A stretch of DNA of 44,800 nt from the NCBI GenBank assembly GCA_009841235.1, contig VXMH01000066.1, forward strand, positions 35,891 through 80,690, given 5' to 3'. Source of the stretch: Caldilineaceae bacterium SB0661_bin_32 (GTDB lineage Bacteria; Chloroflexota; Anaerolineae; Caldilineales; Caldilineaceae). The notes below the pieces were generated by a model, which saw only the letters and a list, made by a program, of their open reading frames with translations, was not told the DNA's origin and made no database searches. The first letter of the stretch is position 1. Every line of letters starts with the position of its first letter. The position numbers and the translations under genes were made by a program. Shown here one piece after another: positions 1-7,844 of the stretch.

Positions 1-2
1 GC

Positions 3-767
3 GCCAATGCCAAGGCTGGACTTGAGCAGTACCAGGACGCGCTTGCGGACTATGATAAGACGATAGAACTCAATCCGGAACGTGCCGATTTCTACTACAA
101 TCGCGGCGTTGCCAGAGCCGGACTTGCGCGGTTCGCGGAAGCGATTGCGGACTATGGCGAAGCAATACATATCAAGCCGGAATATGCCAAGGCCTACATC
201 AATCGCGGCGTTGCCAAAGCTGCGCTTGGCCAGCATGAAGAAGCAATTGCGGACTTTGACGCGGCCATACGCATCAACCCGGAGTTTGCCGAAGCCTACG
301 TCAATCGAGGATTGGCTGAAGCTGTCCTTGACCGGCGCAAGGACGCGCTTGCGGACTTTGACGCGGCCATACGCATCAACCAGAGTTATGCCGAAGCCTA
401 CAACAATCGCGGCAATGCCAAGGCGGGACTTGAGCGGTATCAGGACGCGCTTGCGGACTATGACAAGGCAATAGAACTCAGTCCAGTACGTGCTGATTTC
501 TACTACAATCGCGGCAATGCCAAGGCGGAACTTGAGCAGTACCAGGACGCGCTTGCGGACTATGACAAGGCGATAGAACTCAGTCCGGAAGATTTTGCTT
601 ACTTCTTCAGTCGCGGAGAAGCCAAGAAAATGCTGCGACGGCACACGGCGGCAAGCGAAGATTTCAAACGCGCGCTCACGCTGGCGCAAGAACAGAGGTT
701 GACAGAACGTTTACAGCGTATAAGCCGAGAACCGGATGATCTGAGAGTGGCTGACGCCATCCCATAG
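3..767 (+). CDS. TPR-repeat protein, 5'-truncated by window edge
   Basis: The open frame enters from the window edge and ends at TAG 765-767. It encodes about seven consecutive 34-residue tetratricopeptide repeats with the typical pattern (YNRG-A---L--Y-DALADYDKAIEL-P), followed by a short charged tail. TPR arrays are protein-protein scaffolds; no catalytic domain is visible in the part present, so the partner and role are unknown. At DNA level the repeats have a 102-base period, and some copies (from about 21, 429 and 531) are nearly identical, which suggests recent unit duplication. The N-terminus, and any effector domain attached to it, lies outside the window. The frame immediately after the stop codon holds a HicB-like remnant, so the 3' end may be a rearrangement junction. 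Confidence 0.85.
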   Translation, partial: ANAKAGLEQYQDALADYDKTIELNPERADFYYNRGVARAGLARFAEAIADYGEAIHIKPEYAKAYINRGVAKAALGQHEEAIADFDAAIRINPEFAEAYVNRGLAEAVLDRRKDALADFDAAIRINQSYAEAYNNRGNAKAGLERYQDALADYDKAIELSPVRADFYYNRGNAKAELEQYQDALADYDKAIELSPEDFAYFFSRGEAKKMLRRHTAASEDFKRALTLAQEQRLTERLQRISREPDDLRVADAIP

Positions 768-938
768 CGGTTTGCGTTCGCCCTCTGCCCGGAGTTGGAT
801 ATTGCCAGCCAGGGTGAAACGGTGGCCGAGGCGAGAGCCAATCTGAAAGAGGCACTGGAACTGTTTTTCGAGACTGCTTCTGCCGCTGAGATTCAGGAAC
901 GACTGCACAGCGAAGTGGTCCCCAGTACCGGATCATAA
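768..938 (+). pseudogene. HicB-type antitoxin remnant
   Basis: Reading the same frame as the TPR gene past its TAG gives about 56 residues. They include ALCPELDIASQGETVAEA and LKEALELFFETAS, ending at TAA 936-938. This is the characteristic core of HicB-family antitoxins (partially degraded RNase H-like fold, CPEL/S-QGET-EEA motifs). The N-terminal strand with the start codon is missing, there is no start codon of its own, and the C-terminus stops shortly after LHSEV. No HicA toxin is next to it. I read it as a decayed fragment, not a working antitoxin. The rest of the gap to 1078 shows nothing I can identify. Confidence 0.7.
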
Positions 939-1078
939 AGAACTGCGGACAGGAACACTGTTGTAAATCATCAGGCAAACGCGACTTCCCAGAGCGCTTT
1001 TTGAGTGATGACTCGCTTACGCCTGTCGTTGTAGAACCCAGTTGATTCGGGCTTGCCTCAACCATCTGGCCTGCCGCA

Positions 1079-2257
1079 ATGTCACCACCGAATGTTGAAA
1101 TCGATACGAGCGGACGGTACGCCGAACTACGGCGCGGCGTGCGCCAACTGTGCGCGCGTTTTCCGGGTGCATACTGGCGGCGGCTGGACGCAGAGCGGGC
1201 GTATCCGGTTGCGTTTGTGGAGGCGATGACCGCGGCAGGCTTTCTCGCCGCGCTGATCCCCGAGACGTATGGAGGCGGGGGCGCGACGGTTGCGGAGGCT
1301 TCGATAATTTTGGAGGAGGTCAACCGCAGCGGAGGCAACGCGGGCGTTTGCCACGCGCAGATGTATGTGATGGGCGCCCTGGTGCGGCATGGGTCGGCGG
1401 AGCAGAAGGAGCAGTGGCTGCCGGCGCTGGCGGAAGGGGCGCTGCGGCTGCAGGCGTTTGGTGTGACGGAGCCGACGGCTGGGTCCGATACGACGCGAAT
1501 TCAGACGCGGGCGGAGCGGGACGGCGACGAGTATGTGATCACGGGGCAGAAGATCTGGACGAGCCGGGCGGAATACTCGGATCTGCTGCTGCTGCTGGCG
1601 CGCACGACCCCGCTGGAGACGGTGAAGAGACGCACGGAAGGGCTGTCGCTGTTTCTGGTCGACCTGCGCGGCGCGGATGAACGGGCCTTGACGATCCGGC
1701 CGCTTGAGACGATGATCAACCATCATACGACCGAGATCTTTTTCGACCGGCTGCGGGTGCCGGCGGCCAACCGGATCGGCGAAGAGGGGATGGGTTTCCG
1801 GTATATCCTGGACGGGATGAACGCGGAGCGGATCCTGATTGCGGCGGAGTCGATCGGGGATGGGGGCTGGTTTATCGAGCGGTCGGTTGCCTACGCGAAT
1901 GAGCGCATTGTCTTTGACCGGCCGATCGGGCAGAACCAGGGCGTTCAGTTTCCGATTGCGCAGGCCTACGCGAATCTGCGGGCGGCTGACCTCATGCGGT
2001 GGCAGGCCGCGGAGCTGTTTGACAGCGGGAGCCCTTGCGGCGCGGAGGCGAACATGGCGAAGATGCTGGCGGCGGACGCGGCGTGGGAGGCGGCGAACGT
2101 GTGCCTGCAGACGCACGGCGGCTTTGGCTTTGCCAGGGAACATGATGTGGAGCGCAAGTTCCGCGAGGCGAAACTGTACCAGATCGCGCCGGTCTCGAAC
2201 AATCTGGTGCTGTCTTATCTGGCGCAGCATGTGCTGGGATTGCCGCGATCATACTGA
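1079..2257 (+). CDS. acyl-CoA dehydrogenase family protein
   Basis: This 392-residue flavoprotein of the acyl-CoA dehydrogenase fold would oxidise an acyl-CoA to the 2-enoyl-CoA with FAD, passing electrons to ETF. The middle-domain signature GVTEPTAGSD lies around residues 127-136 and ITGQKIWTSRA follows. The C-terminal helical domain ends in LVLSYLAQHVLGLPRSY. The usual catalytic Glu of the C-terminal EGT motif is absent (the sequence is YQIAPVSNN). A Glu in MNAERI (E250) sits where isovaleryl-CoA and long-chain dehydrogenases carry theirs, so activity is still likely. The start is the first ATG of the frame; no good Shine-Dalgarno is visible. It heads a cluster with a CoA-transferase and a MaoC hydratase, which suggests catabolism of a branched or dicarboxylic acid. 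The substrate is not deducible. Confidence 0.9.
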   Translation: MSPPNVEIDTSGRYAELRRGVRQLCARFPGAYWRRLDAERAYPVAFVEAMTAAGFLAALIPETYGGGGATVAEASIILEEVNRSGGNAGVCHAQMYVMGALVRHGSAEQKEQWLPALAEGALRLQAFGVTEPTAGSDTTRIQTRAERDGDEYVITGQKIWTSRAEYSDLLLLLARTTPLETVKRRTEGLSLFLVDLRGADERALTIRPLETMINHHTTEIFFDRLRVPAANRIGEEGMGFRYILDGMNAERILIAAESIGDGGWFIERSVAYANERIVFDRPIGQNQGVQFPIAQAYANLRAADLMRWQAAELFDSGSPCGAEANMAKMLAADAAWEAANVCLQTHGGFGFAREHDVERKFREAKLYQIAPVSNNLVLSYLAQHVLGLPRSY

Positions 2258-2276
2258 ATACTGCGTAACGCGTATT
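2257..2276 (+). repeat. small palindromic intergenic element
   Basis: AATAC-T-GCG-TAA-CGC-GTATT forms a compact bulged hairpin in the 48-base gap between the acyl-CoA dehydrogenase and CoA-transferase genes. It has no T-run, so it is not a classical terminator. It may be a dispersed palindromic element or an mRNA-processing hairpin within the operon. Confidence 0.35.
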
Positions 2277-2305
2277 GCGTCACCTGGGGAGGGTAGGTTT
2301 TTCTG

Positions 2306-3484
2306 ATGGCTTTGCCACTGTCGCACGTTACTGTCGTTGCGTTGGAGCAGGCGATTGCGGCGCCGCTGGCGACGCGGCATCTGGCCGACCTGGGCGCGCG
2401 GGTGATCAAGGTGGAGCGGCCTGGGGGCGGGGACTTTGCGCGGCATTATGATGCGGCGGCGCGAGGTCTGTGCAGCCATTTTGCGTGGGCGAACAGGTCG
2501 AAGGAGTCGATTACGCTGGATTTGAAGGCGGCGGGCGGCAAGGAGATTCTGGGCAGGTTGCTTGAGCGGGCGGACGTTTTTGTTCAGAACCTGGCGCCGG
2601 GCGCGGTGGAACGGTTGGGGTTCGACGATGAACGGCTGCGCGGGGACTATCCCGACCTCATCGTGTGTCATGTCAGCGGGTACGGCGCGGACGGGCCTTA
2701 CCGTGACAAGAAGGCGTACGATCTGCTTGTCCAGGCGGAGACGGGCGTGGTCGCGGTGACGGGCAGTGAGCAGGCGGCCGCCAAGAGCGGAATTCCGGTG
2801 GCGGATATTGCCGGGGGGATGTACGCCTACAGCAGCATCCTGGCGGCGCTACTGCAGCGGGAGCGCGACGGCGGTGGGTGTGTGCTGCATGTCTCGCTGT
2901 TTGACGGGCTGTGCGATTGGATGGGCTTTCCCGCCTACTATGCTTTGGGAGAGACACCGCTGCCCCGCACGGGGGCCAGCCACGCGGCGATCGCGCCCTA
3001 CGGGCCCTATGCCGCGGGCGACGGACGCACGATCCTGTTCTCGATTCAGAGTCAGCGGGAGTGGGAGCAGTTCTGCGCGGTGGTGCTGGAGAAGCCTGGC
3101 CTTGCGAGCGATGTCCGCTTCGCAGACAATACGCGACGGGTGCGGAACCGGGCTGCGTTGCAGAAAGAGATCGAGTCGGTCTTTGCGGGAATGACGGCGA
3201 AGCAGGTTGCCGAACGGATGGAGCGGGGGCAGATCGCGTACGCGGAGCAGCGGGAGCTGGAGGAGTTCTGGGAGCATCCGCAGCTGGCGGCGCGAGGACG
3301 GGTGGCGGAGGTGGGATCGCCGGTGGGGCCGCTGCCGGCGCTTCTGCCGGCGACGGTCAATGAGACGTGGCCCTCGCGTTTTGAGTCGATCCCGGCGACG
3401 GGCGAGCATACGCGGGCGCTGCTGGCGGAGCTGGGTTATGGGTCGGAGGCGATCGAGGGGTTGGAGCGGGACGGGGTGGTGTGA
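2306..3484 (+). CDS. CaiB/BaiF family (class III) CoA-transferase
   Basis: A 392-residue family III CoA-transferase, which moves CoA between an acyl-CoA and a free acid through an aspartyl-CoA thioester. The N-terminal Rossmann-like half has LADLGARVIKVERPGGGD, and the interlocked middle has AYDLLVQAETGVVAVTG. The likely catalytic Asp is D167 in PVADIAGG, followed by VLHVSLFDG. Length is normal for the family (about 380-430). A GGGGAGG-like tract precedes the ATG at a somewhat long distance. It lies 48 bases after the dehydrogenase gene and 24 bases before a MaoC hydratase gene. This trio resembles clusters that activate, dehydrogenate and hydrate a small organic acid such as mesaconate, itaconate or methylsuccinate, but the actual substrate is inference. 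Confidence 0.92.
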   Translation: MALPLSHVTVVALEQAIAAPLATRHLADLGARVIKVERPGGGDFARHYDAAARGLCSHFAWANRSKESITLDLKAAGGKEILGRLLERADVFVQNLAPGAVERLGFDDERLRGDYPDLIVCHVSGYGADGPYRDKKAYDLLVQAETGVVAVTGSEQAAAKSGIPVADIAGGMYAYSSILAALLQRERDGGGCVLHVSLFDGLCDWMGFPAYYALGETPLPRTGASHAAIAPYGPYAAGDGRTILFSIQSQREWEQFCAVVLEKPGLASDVRFADNTRRVRNRAALQKEIESVFAGMTAKQVAERMERGQIAYAEQRELEEFWEHPQLAARGRVAEVGSPVGPLPALLPATVNETWPSRFESIPATGEHTRALLAELGYGSEAIEGLERDGVV

Positions 3485-3508
3485 GGGATGGAAGTCAAAG
3501 GAGAATAA

Positions 3509-4012
3509 ATGTCCACACGGGAGGATGGGCAGGGGCGTTATTTCGAGGATTTCAGCGTTGGCAATGTTTTCGAGCACAGGCTGGGGCGCACGGTGCTGGC
3601 GGCGGACAATGTCTGGTTTACGCTGCTGACGGTGAACCCGAATCCGATTCATTTCGATGCCCACTATGCGAGCCAGACGGAGTGGGGGCGTCCGCTGGTG
3701 GATTCGACCTTTACGCTGGCGCTGGTGACGGGGCTGTCGGTGGCGGACATTTCGCAGAATGCGGTCAATTTGGGTTGGGACGAGGTGCGGCTGCCGGCGC
3801 CGGTGTTTGAGGGTGACACGATCTACGCCCAAAGCGAGGTATTGCATCTGCGTCCGTCACAGAGCCGGCCGCATCAGGGGATCGTCACGATAAAGACTGT
3901 TGGGTTCAATCAGGACGGGGCAATCGTTATCGAGTTCAAGCGCACGCTGCTAGTCTACAGGCGCGGTCATGGTCCGAAATCTGGTCGACCGGTTATTCAG
4001 AATTCTGCATGA
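3509..4012 (+). CDS. MaoC-family hot-dog hydratase
   Basis: A 167-residue single hot-dog domain. It opens with GRYFEDFSVGNVFEHRLGRTV and carries the hydratase segment NPNPIHFDAHYA, where the family uses a His/Asp pair to add water to an enoyl-CoA. The Asp of the commoner TGD-NP-H form is replaced here (TVNPNPIH), as in mesaconyl-CoA-hydratase-like members. PAPVFEGDTIYAQSEVL is the second strand signature. A clear AAAGGAG lies 6 bases before the ATG. It is the third gene of the acyl-CoA dehydrogenase/CoA-transferase cluster and would hydrate the product of the first enzyme. Mesaconyl-C4-CoA hydratase is one candidate function, not shown by the sequence. Confidence 0.88.
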   Translation: MSTREDGQGRYFEDFSVGNVFEHRLGRTVLAADNVWFTLLTVNPNPIHFDAHYASQTEWGRPLVDSTFTLALVTGLSVADISQNAVNLGWDEVRLPAPVFEGDTIYAQSEVLHLRPSQSRPHQGIVTIKTVGFNQDGAIVIEFKRTLLVYRRGHGPKSGRPVIQNSA

Positions 4013-4109
4013 CGGGAAGCAGAGGAAGGGGCCGTCAAGGCATTCCGGCGTTAGTTGCAGAGGGGTGTCCACGATCGATGCCGACTTCAGCTCCGCTTCT
4101 CACGACTTT

Positions 4110-4619
4110 ATGATGATCCGCCTGGAAACGCCGCGACTGACGCTTATGGCGCTGACTGTGCAGCAGATGCGCTGGCAGCGGGACGACTTTGCACGGCTGG
4201 AGCAGACGCTGGGCTTGGCGGCGAGCGGGCAGCGGTTGGAGGACGAGCTGCGGCCGATTGTTTCGCGGGCGATCAGCCAGATGCGGCGCAGGCCGCACCA
4301 TGCGCGCTGGCATTGCCAGTGGGCGGCGGTGTTGAAGGAGGAGCGGCGCATTGTCGGCAGCCTGGCATTCAAGGGCCCGCCAAACCGCGAAGAAGCGGTG
4401 GAGATCGGCTACGGGTTTGATCCCTCTTACCACAACCGCGGGCTGGCGACGGAGGCGGTCGGCGAGATGGTGCGATGGGCGCTGAGTGAGGATGGCGTGG
4501 AGACGGTGATTGCGGAGACGGCAAATATGAACGTTGCGTCGATGCGCGTGCTGCAAAAGGTGGGGTTTGTGATCACGTCGGCGACGCAGCGGTACCTGTA
4601 TTGGAAAGTCGGCGGTTAG
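4110..4619 (+). CDS. GNAT-family N-acetyltransferase (RimJ/RimL-like)
   Basis: A 169-residue acetyltransferase beginning RLETPRLTLMAL, the usual opening of RimJ/RimL-type GNAT proteins. The acetyl-CoA-binding motif A is EIGYGFDPSYHNRGLATEA (NRGLAT pyrophosphate loop), and NMNVASMRVLQKVGF is the motif-B region before the C-terminal strand. The substrate is unknown; proteins of this type acetylate ribosomal protein N-termini, antibiotics or metabolites. The frame is open from 3969, overlapping the MaoC gene, but similarity to the family begins only at the Met pair 4110/4113, so I start there. It follows the MaoC gene by about 100 bases and may be cotranscribed with it. Confidence 0.82.
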   Translation: MMIRLETPRLTLMALTVQQMRWQRDDFARLEQTLGLAASGQRLEDELRPIVSRAISQMRRRPHHARWHCQWAAVLKEERRIVGSLAFKGPPNREEAVEIGYGFDPSYHNRGLATEAVGEMVRWALSEDGVETVIAETANMNVASMRVLQKVGFVITSATQRYLYWKVGG

Positions 4620-4716
4620 GGCTCATTGACGTTTGACTGAACAGCGATTTGCGGGAGCAAAGTGCGGCTGGTCCGCGCATTCACGCAAGGGCAATCCCAG
4701 GTAGCCTTTGGTGTTC

Positions 4717-4795
4717 TTCGCGGCCCTTTGTGGCCCTTCGTGGACAAAAAAGGTTTTCACTGTGGCCCTTCGCATCACTTCGCGGATTGATCGGT
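4717..4795. repeat. cttcg-tggccc imperfect direct repeats
   Basis: The gap between the GNAT gene and the convergent methyltransferase gene holds repeated variants of CTTCGCGGCCC, TTTGTGGCCC, TTCGTGG and CTTCGCGGA. They look like a degenerate dispersed intergenic motif. No gene is supported in 4620-4840. A weak hairpin (TCACC 4824-4828 with GGTGA 4836-4840) lies at the 3' end of the minus-strand gene. Confidence 0.3.
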
Positions 4796-4840
4796 TTCGA
4801 TTTTGAATGACCTCCCCAAAATGTCACCGGCGCCTGGTGA

Positions 4841-5695
4841 TCAGTGCTTGTGGACGATGTAGACGAGTTCGGAGGTGTAGGTGAGGGAGTCGGCTTGCCA
4901 GCCGGCTTTTTTGATCTGGGAAAGGAAACTGGTTGCGTAGTGCTGGGCCATGCCTTGCTTGCGGCCGGCGAGGGTTTGGTTGGGGAAGGAGACGATGAGA
5001 ATGGGGGCGTCGATCCGGTGGAGGAGGCGTTCACCGGCGCCGCGTTCGATCTGTTCGAGGCAGGGCACTGTTTTGAGGAGGAAGGCGATGTCGGCTGGGG
5101 GTGTGTCCTTGTCGTCGAGGGCGTTGCGCTGTGCGGCGGCGCCGGCGTAGCCCATGGCGTCGAAGAAGCGGTTGAGGAAGTCCATCTGGTCGGCGAATAT
5201 GTCGAATGCGAAGTACTGCACGTCGGGGGAGAGCGGCATCCAGGGGCGGGCCAGGGGGTGGAGTCCACAGGCGATGTCGAGGACGGAGCGGACGGGGGGA
5301 AGCTGCTGAAAGAGCTCCGGATAGAAGGTATCGAGCAGAGGGAGCCTCTCGTAGGTTGAGGCGTGGGCGGCCATGAGGCTGCGCAGCAGGGCGCGCACGG
5401 ATGGGTCGGCGGAAGGGTCGCCGTCGGGACCGCGTTTAGCGGCGGCGACGGTTGTTCTCAACTCGTGGAGGGCGTCGTCGTAGTTGAGATTGCGGCGGAT
5501 GTAGGCGGCGGCGCTCTGGTGGAGTTGGTTTTTGGCCGCTTTGACGGCCTCTTTGAGGGTGCGGCCCTTGGCGAGTTCCGCAGCGGCGACGTCGCGTGCC
5601 AGCCCGGGATGGATGCAGCGATATTTGCGGGCGGCCAGAATCGTAGCCAGCGCCTGATCGAGCTGGTCGTCGGGCTGCTGGGCGGCGGAGTTCAT
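4841..5695 (-). CDS. 16S rRNA (guanine-1405-N7) methyltransferase homologue, ArmA/Rmt/FmrO family
   Basis: This 284-residue SAM-dependent methyltransferase matches the family that methylates N7 of G1405 in 16S rRNA and blocks 4,6-disubstituted deoxystreptamine aminoglycosides. Conserved landmarks, compared from memory with ArmA, run in order. They are an N-terminal helical region with ILAARKYRCIHPGLA (19-33) and KNQLHQSAAAYI (55-66), then HASTYERLPLLDTFYPELF (111-129). SAM motif I is SVLDIACGLHPLA (137-149), followed by DIAFLLKTVPCLEQ (202-215) and VSFPNQTLAGRKQGM (235-249), and the end is SELVYIVHKH. It is slightly longer than the 250-280 residues of ArmA/RmtB. It stands alone on the minus strand between a GNAT gene and smpB; no antibiotic-biosynthesis or mobile genes surround it. 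Family membership is strong; whether it gives resistance is inference. Confidence 0.82.
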   Translation of the reverse strand: MNSAAQQPDDQLDQALATILAARKYRCIHPGLARDVAAAELAKGRTLKEAVKAAKNQLHQSAAAYIRRNLNYDDALHELRTTVAAAKRGPDGDPSADPSVRALLRSLMAAHASTYERLPLLDTFYPELFQQLPPVRSVLDIACGLHPLARPWMPLSPDVQYFAFDIFADQMDFLNRFFDAMGYAGAAAQRNALDDKDTPPADIAFLLKTVPCLEQIERGAGERLLHRIDAPILIVSFPNQTLAGRKQGMAQHYATSFLSQIKKAGWQADSLTYTSELVYIVHKH

Positions 5696-5774
5696 ATTCT
5701 GAGTGGATACTGGATCGCTGGAGGCCGGATCAGCGGGACTGAACGCCGTTGCTGCGCAGGTGTCACTTTACCGG

Positions 5775-6281
5775 CTAGCCGCGCCCGTTGCCGTCGCGGT
5801 ACTGTTGTTTCAGGGCGCGGTTGACGTCGCGTTCGGCGTCGCGTCTGGCGATGGACTGGCGTTTGTCGTACTGCCGTTTGCCGCGTACGAGGGCGATCTG
5901 GACCTTGGCGAGGCCGGCGTTGTTGATGTACATGCGCAGGGGGATGATGGTCCAGTTGCGCTGGGTGGCGCGCGCGTGCAGGTGATCGATCTGGCGTCTG
6001 TGGAGGAGCAGTTTGCGGGAGCGGGTCTCCTCGTGATTGGAGCGGTTGCCGTGTCGATACTGGGCTATGTGCACGCCCATGAGCCAGGCCTCGCCGTCGC
6101 GGACGAGAACGAAGCCCTCGCGCAGGTTCACGGAGCCGACGCGCACGGACTTGATCTCGGTGCCCGTGAGAGCGATGCCGGCTTCGAAGGTCTCTTCTAT
6201 GAAGTAGTCGTGGCGCGCCTTGCGATTTGTGGCGACGGTGCGGGGCCCGGTCGGCGCGGTCTGTTGCTTTTTCTTAGCCAA
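5775..6281 (-). CDS. smpB: SsrA-binding protein SmpB
   Basis: SmpB binds tmRNA and delivers it to stalled ribosomes for trans-translation. The 168-residue product has the full family pattern: TNRKARHDYFIEETFEAGI, LTGTEIKSVRVGSVNLREGF, the RKLLLHRRQI segment, and the C-terminal basic tail (KRQYDKRQSIARRDAERDV) that enters the ribosomal A site and mRNA channel. Length is typical (150-168). It lies downstream of the S41 protease gene on the same strand, with a gap of about 45 bases, and could be cotranscribed with it. No tmRNA gene was recognised in the window. Confidence 0.97.
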   Translation of the reverse strand: MAKKKQQTAPTGPRTVATNRKARHDYFIEETFEAGIALTGTEIKSVRVGSVNLREGFVLVRDGEAWLMGVHIAQYRHGNRSNHEETRSRKLLLHRRQIDHLHARATQRNWTIIPLRMYINNAGLAKVQIALVRGKRQYDKRQSIARRDAERDVNRALKQQYRDGNGRG

Positions 6282-6291
6282 TGTCTCTTTG

Positions 6292-6304
6292 GTGGTCAGT
6301 GGTC
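6292..6304. repeat. dispersed GTGGTCAGTGG short repeat (copy 1)
   Basis: GTGGTCAGTGG occurs in three gaps: 6292-6302, a shifted form at 8807-8818 (GTCAGTGGTCAG), and 41733-41743. All copies are intergenic. I read it as a short dispersed repeat of unknown role. Confidence 0.35.
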
Positions 6305-6326
6305 GGTAGACGGTGGGAGCGTCTCG

Positions 6327-7622
6327 TTACTCCCCGGTTCTGAGTAGTTCGAGGGCGCGATCGAGTTGCGGGTCTTCCTCGTTTTCGACCTGCTCGTTAG
6401 TTTGCTCGACGACGATGTCGGGATCCAACCCGGTGGCGTCGATGGACCGATCTGACGGCGTGTACCAGAGGGCGATCGTCACGCGGAGCAGGCTTTCATC
6501 GCTGAGGGTATGGGGCAGTTGGACGCTGCCCTTGCCGAATGTTGTCACGCCGACCAGACGGGCGCGCCCGACGTCCTGGAGGGCGCCGGCGACGATTTCA
6601 CTGGCGCTTGCGCTGCCTTTGTTGACGAGCACGATCATGGGCAGGTCTTCGGGTACCAGGGCACTGCCTTCGGTGTTGTAGATCTCCTCGGTGCCGTCGC
6701 TGAAGCGTTCAATGAGCACACGCTCGTCTTCGAGGAAGACGCTTGTCACCCTGATGGCCTCGCGCAGGAGGCCGCCGGGATTTCCGCGCAGGTCGAATAT
6801 CAGGCCCTGGATGTCGTCGGTCAGGAGGTTCTCGAGTTCGTCGCGCAGCTTCTCGCCGGCATCGACCGAAAACCGTTTGAGGGCGACATGGGCGAATTCG
6901 TCATTGTCTCCGTAGAGTTCAGTCTTGACGACCGGGACGTCGATCTGGTCGCGGGTGACGGGAAACTCAAGGGGATCGTCGAGCCCTTCGCGACGGACGG
7001 TCAAGTGGACTTCAGTGCCCTTCGGCCCCTTGATCCGGTTGATCGCTTCGTTCAGGCCGTTCAGTTCGGCCACGTCCTGGCCGTTGATGGCGATGATCAG
7101 GTCGCCGCGACGGATGCCGGCGTTCCAGGCAGGCTGATCCTTAAAGGGTTCGATTATGCGAACCGCGCCCTCGTCCTCGGCCCATTCCACCATTGCGCCG
7201 ATGCCTTCGAAGCTGCCCTCGATGCCCTCCATGAAGATGCCGGCTTCATCCGGGTCCAGAAAGCCGGTGTTCCTGTCTCTGAGTGTATCCAGCACGCCGC
7301 GAATGGCGCCGTAGCTGCGTTCATTGGGCGAGGGCAATTCGCCGTAATAGTCCTCTTCGACCAGCTCCATCGCTTCCCAGAAAATATCCAGGTCGTCGGG
7401 CGCGAGAGCGCGATCGGTCTCGGCTGCGACCACGGTGGAGCCGGCGGTCTCGCCGTCGTTGCTCAACCGGCCGACCATAAAGCCGAAGCCGGAGCCGGCC
7501 GTGAAAATCAACGCGGCGATCAGGAGGACGGCGCAGCCGGTAAGATGCAGCTTCTGACGGGATGAGATCCGTTTTCCCAGACTGAGCCTGGTCAGTGCAG
7601 TCTGTTCAACATTCTTACTCAT
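6327..7622 (-). CDS. S41-family carboxy-terminal processing protease (CtpA-like)
   Basis: A 431-residue envelope serine protease of the tail-specific/C-terminal-processing family. Residues 27-50 are a membrane anchor or signal (LTGCAVLLIAALIFTAGSGF). A PDZ domain follows (FEGIGAMVEWAEDEGAV through AGIRRGDLIIAINGQDV), then the S41 core with FDLRGNPGGLL. The catalytic Ser is in KGSASASEIVAGAL and the general-base Lys in TTFGKGSVQ, so the Ser-Lys dyad is intact. Start chosen at the ATG of MSKNVEQ, with GAGG about 11 bases upstream. The frame stays open far upstream, but that part lies opposite a real plus-strand gene and has no similarity to the family. The substrate is unknown; related proteases trim periplasmic or photosystem proteins. 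It precedes smpB. Confidence 0.93.
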   Translation of the reverse strand: MSKNVEQTALTRLSLGKRISSRQKLHLTGCAVLLIAALIFTAGSGFGFMVGRLSNDGETAGSTVVAAETDRALAPDDLDIFWEAMELVEEDYYGELPSPNERSYGAIRGVLDTLRDRNTGFLDPDEAGIFMEGIEGSFEGIGAMVEWAEDEGAVRIIEPFKDQPAWNAGIRRGDLIIAINGQDVAELNGLNEAINRIKGPKGTEVHLTVRREGLDDPLEFPVTRDQIDVPVVKTELYGDNDEFAHVALKRFSVDAGEKLRDELENLLTDDIQGLIFDLRGNPGGLLREAIRVTSVFLEDERVLIERFSDGTEEIYNTEGSALVPEDLPMIVLVNKGSASASEIVAGALQDVGRARLVGVTTFGKGSVQLPHTLSDESLLRVTIALWYTPSDRSIDATGLDPDIVVEQTNEQVENEEDPQLDRALELLRTGE

Positions 7623-7844
7623 ACGGTGAATCCTCAGCCGGTTCGATAAGGGCGAACTGCCGTGACGGAGCCGCCCTCTGTCCCCTGGGACGAAACCATG
7701 AATGCTGCCAGAGAGTCGCTTTGGAACGGATGAACTTCCAGAGATTCTACCATATGGGGTGTTGGCGGAAAAGCAACCCAGCATCCAAAGCAGGGCAATT
7801 GCATCTAAATGTGTCAACTTCCTGGGAGGCTGCCCGGAATGTAG

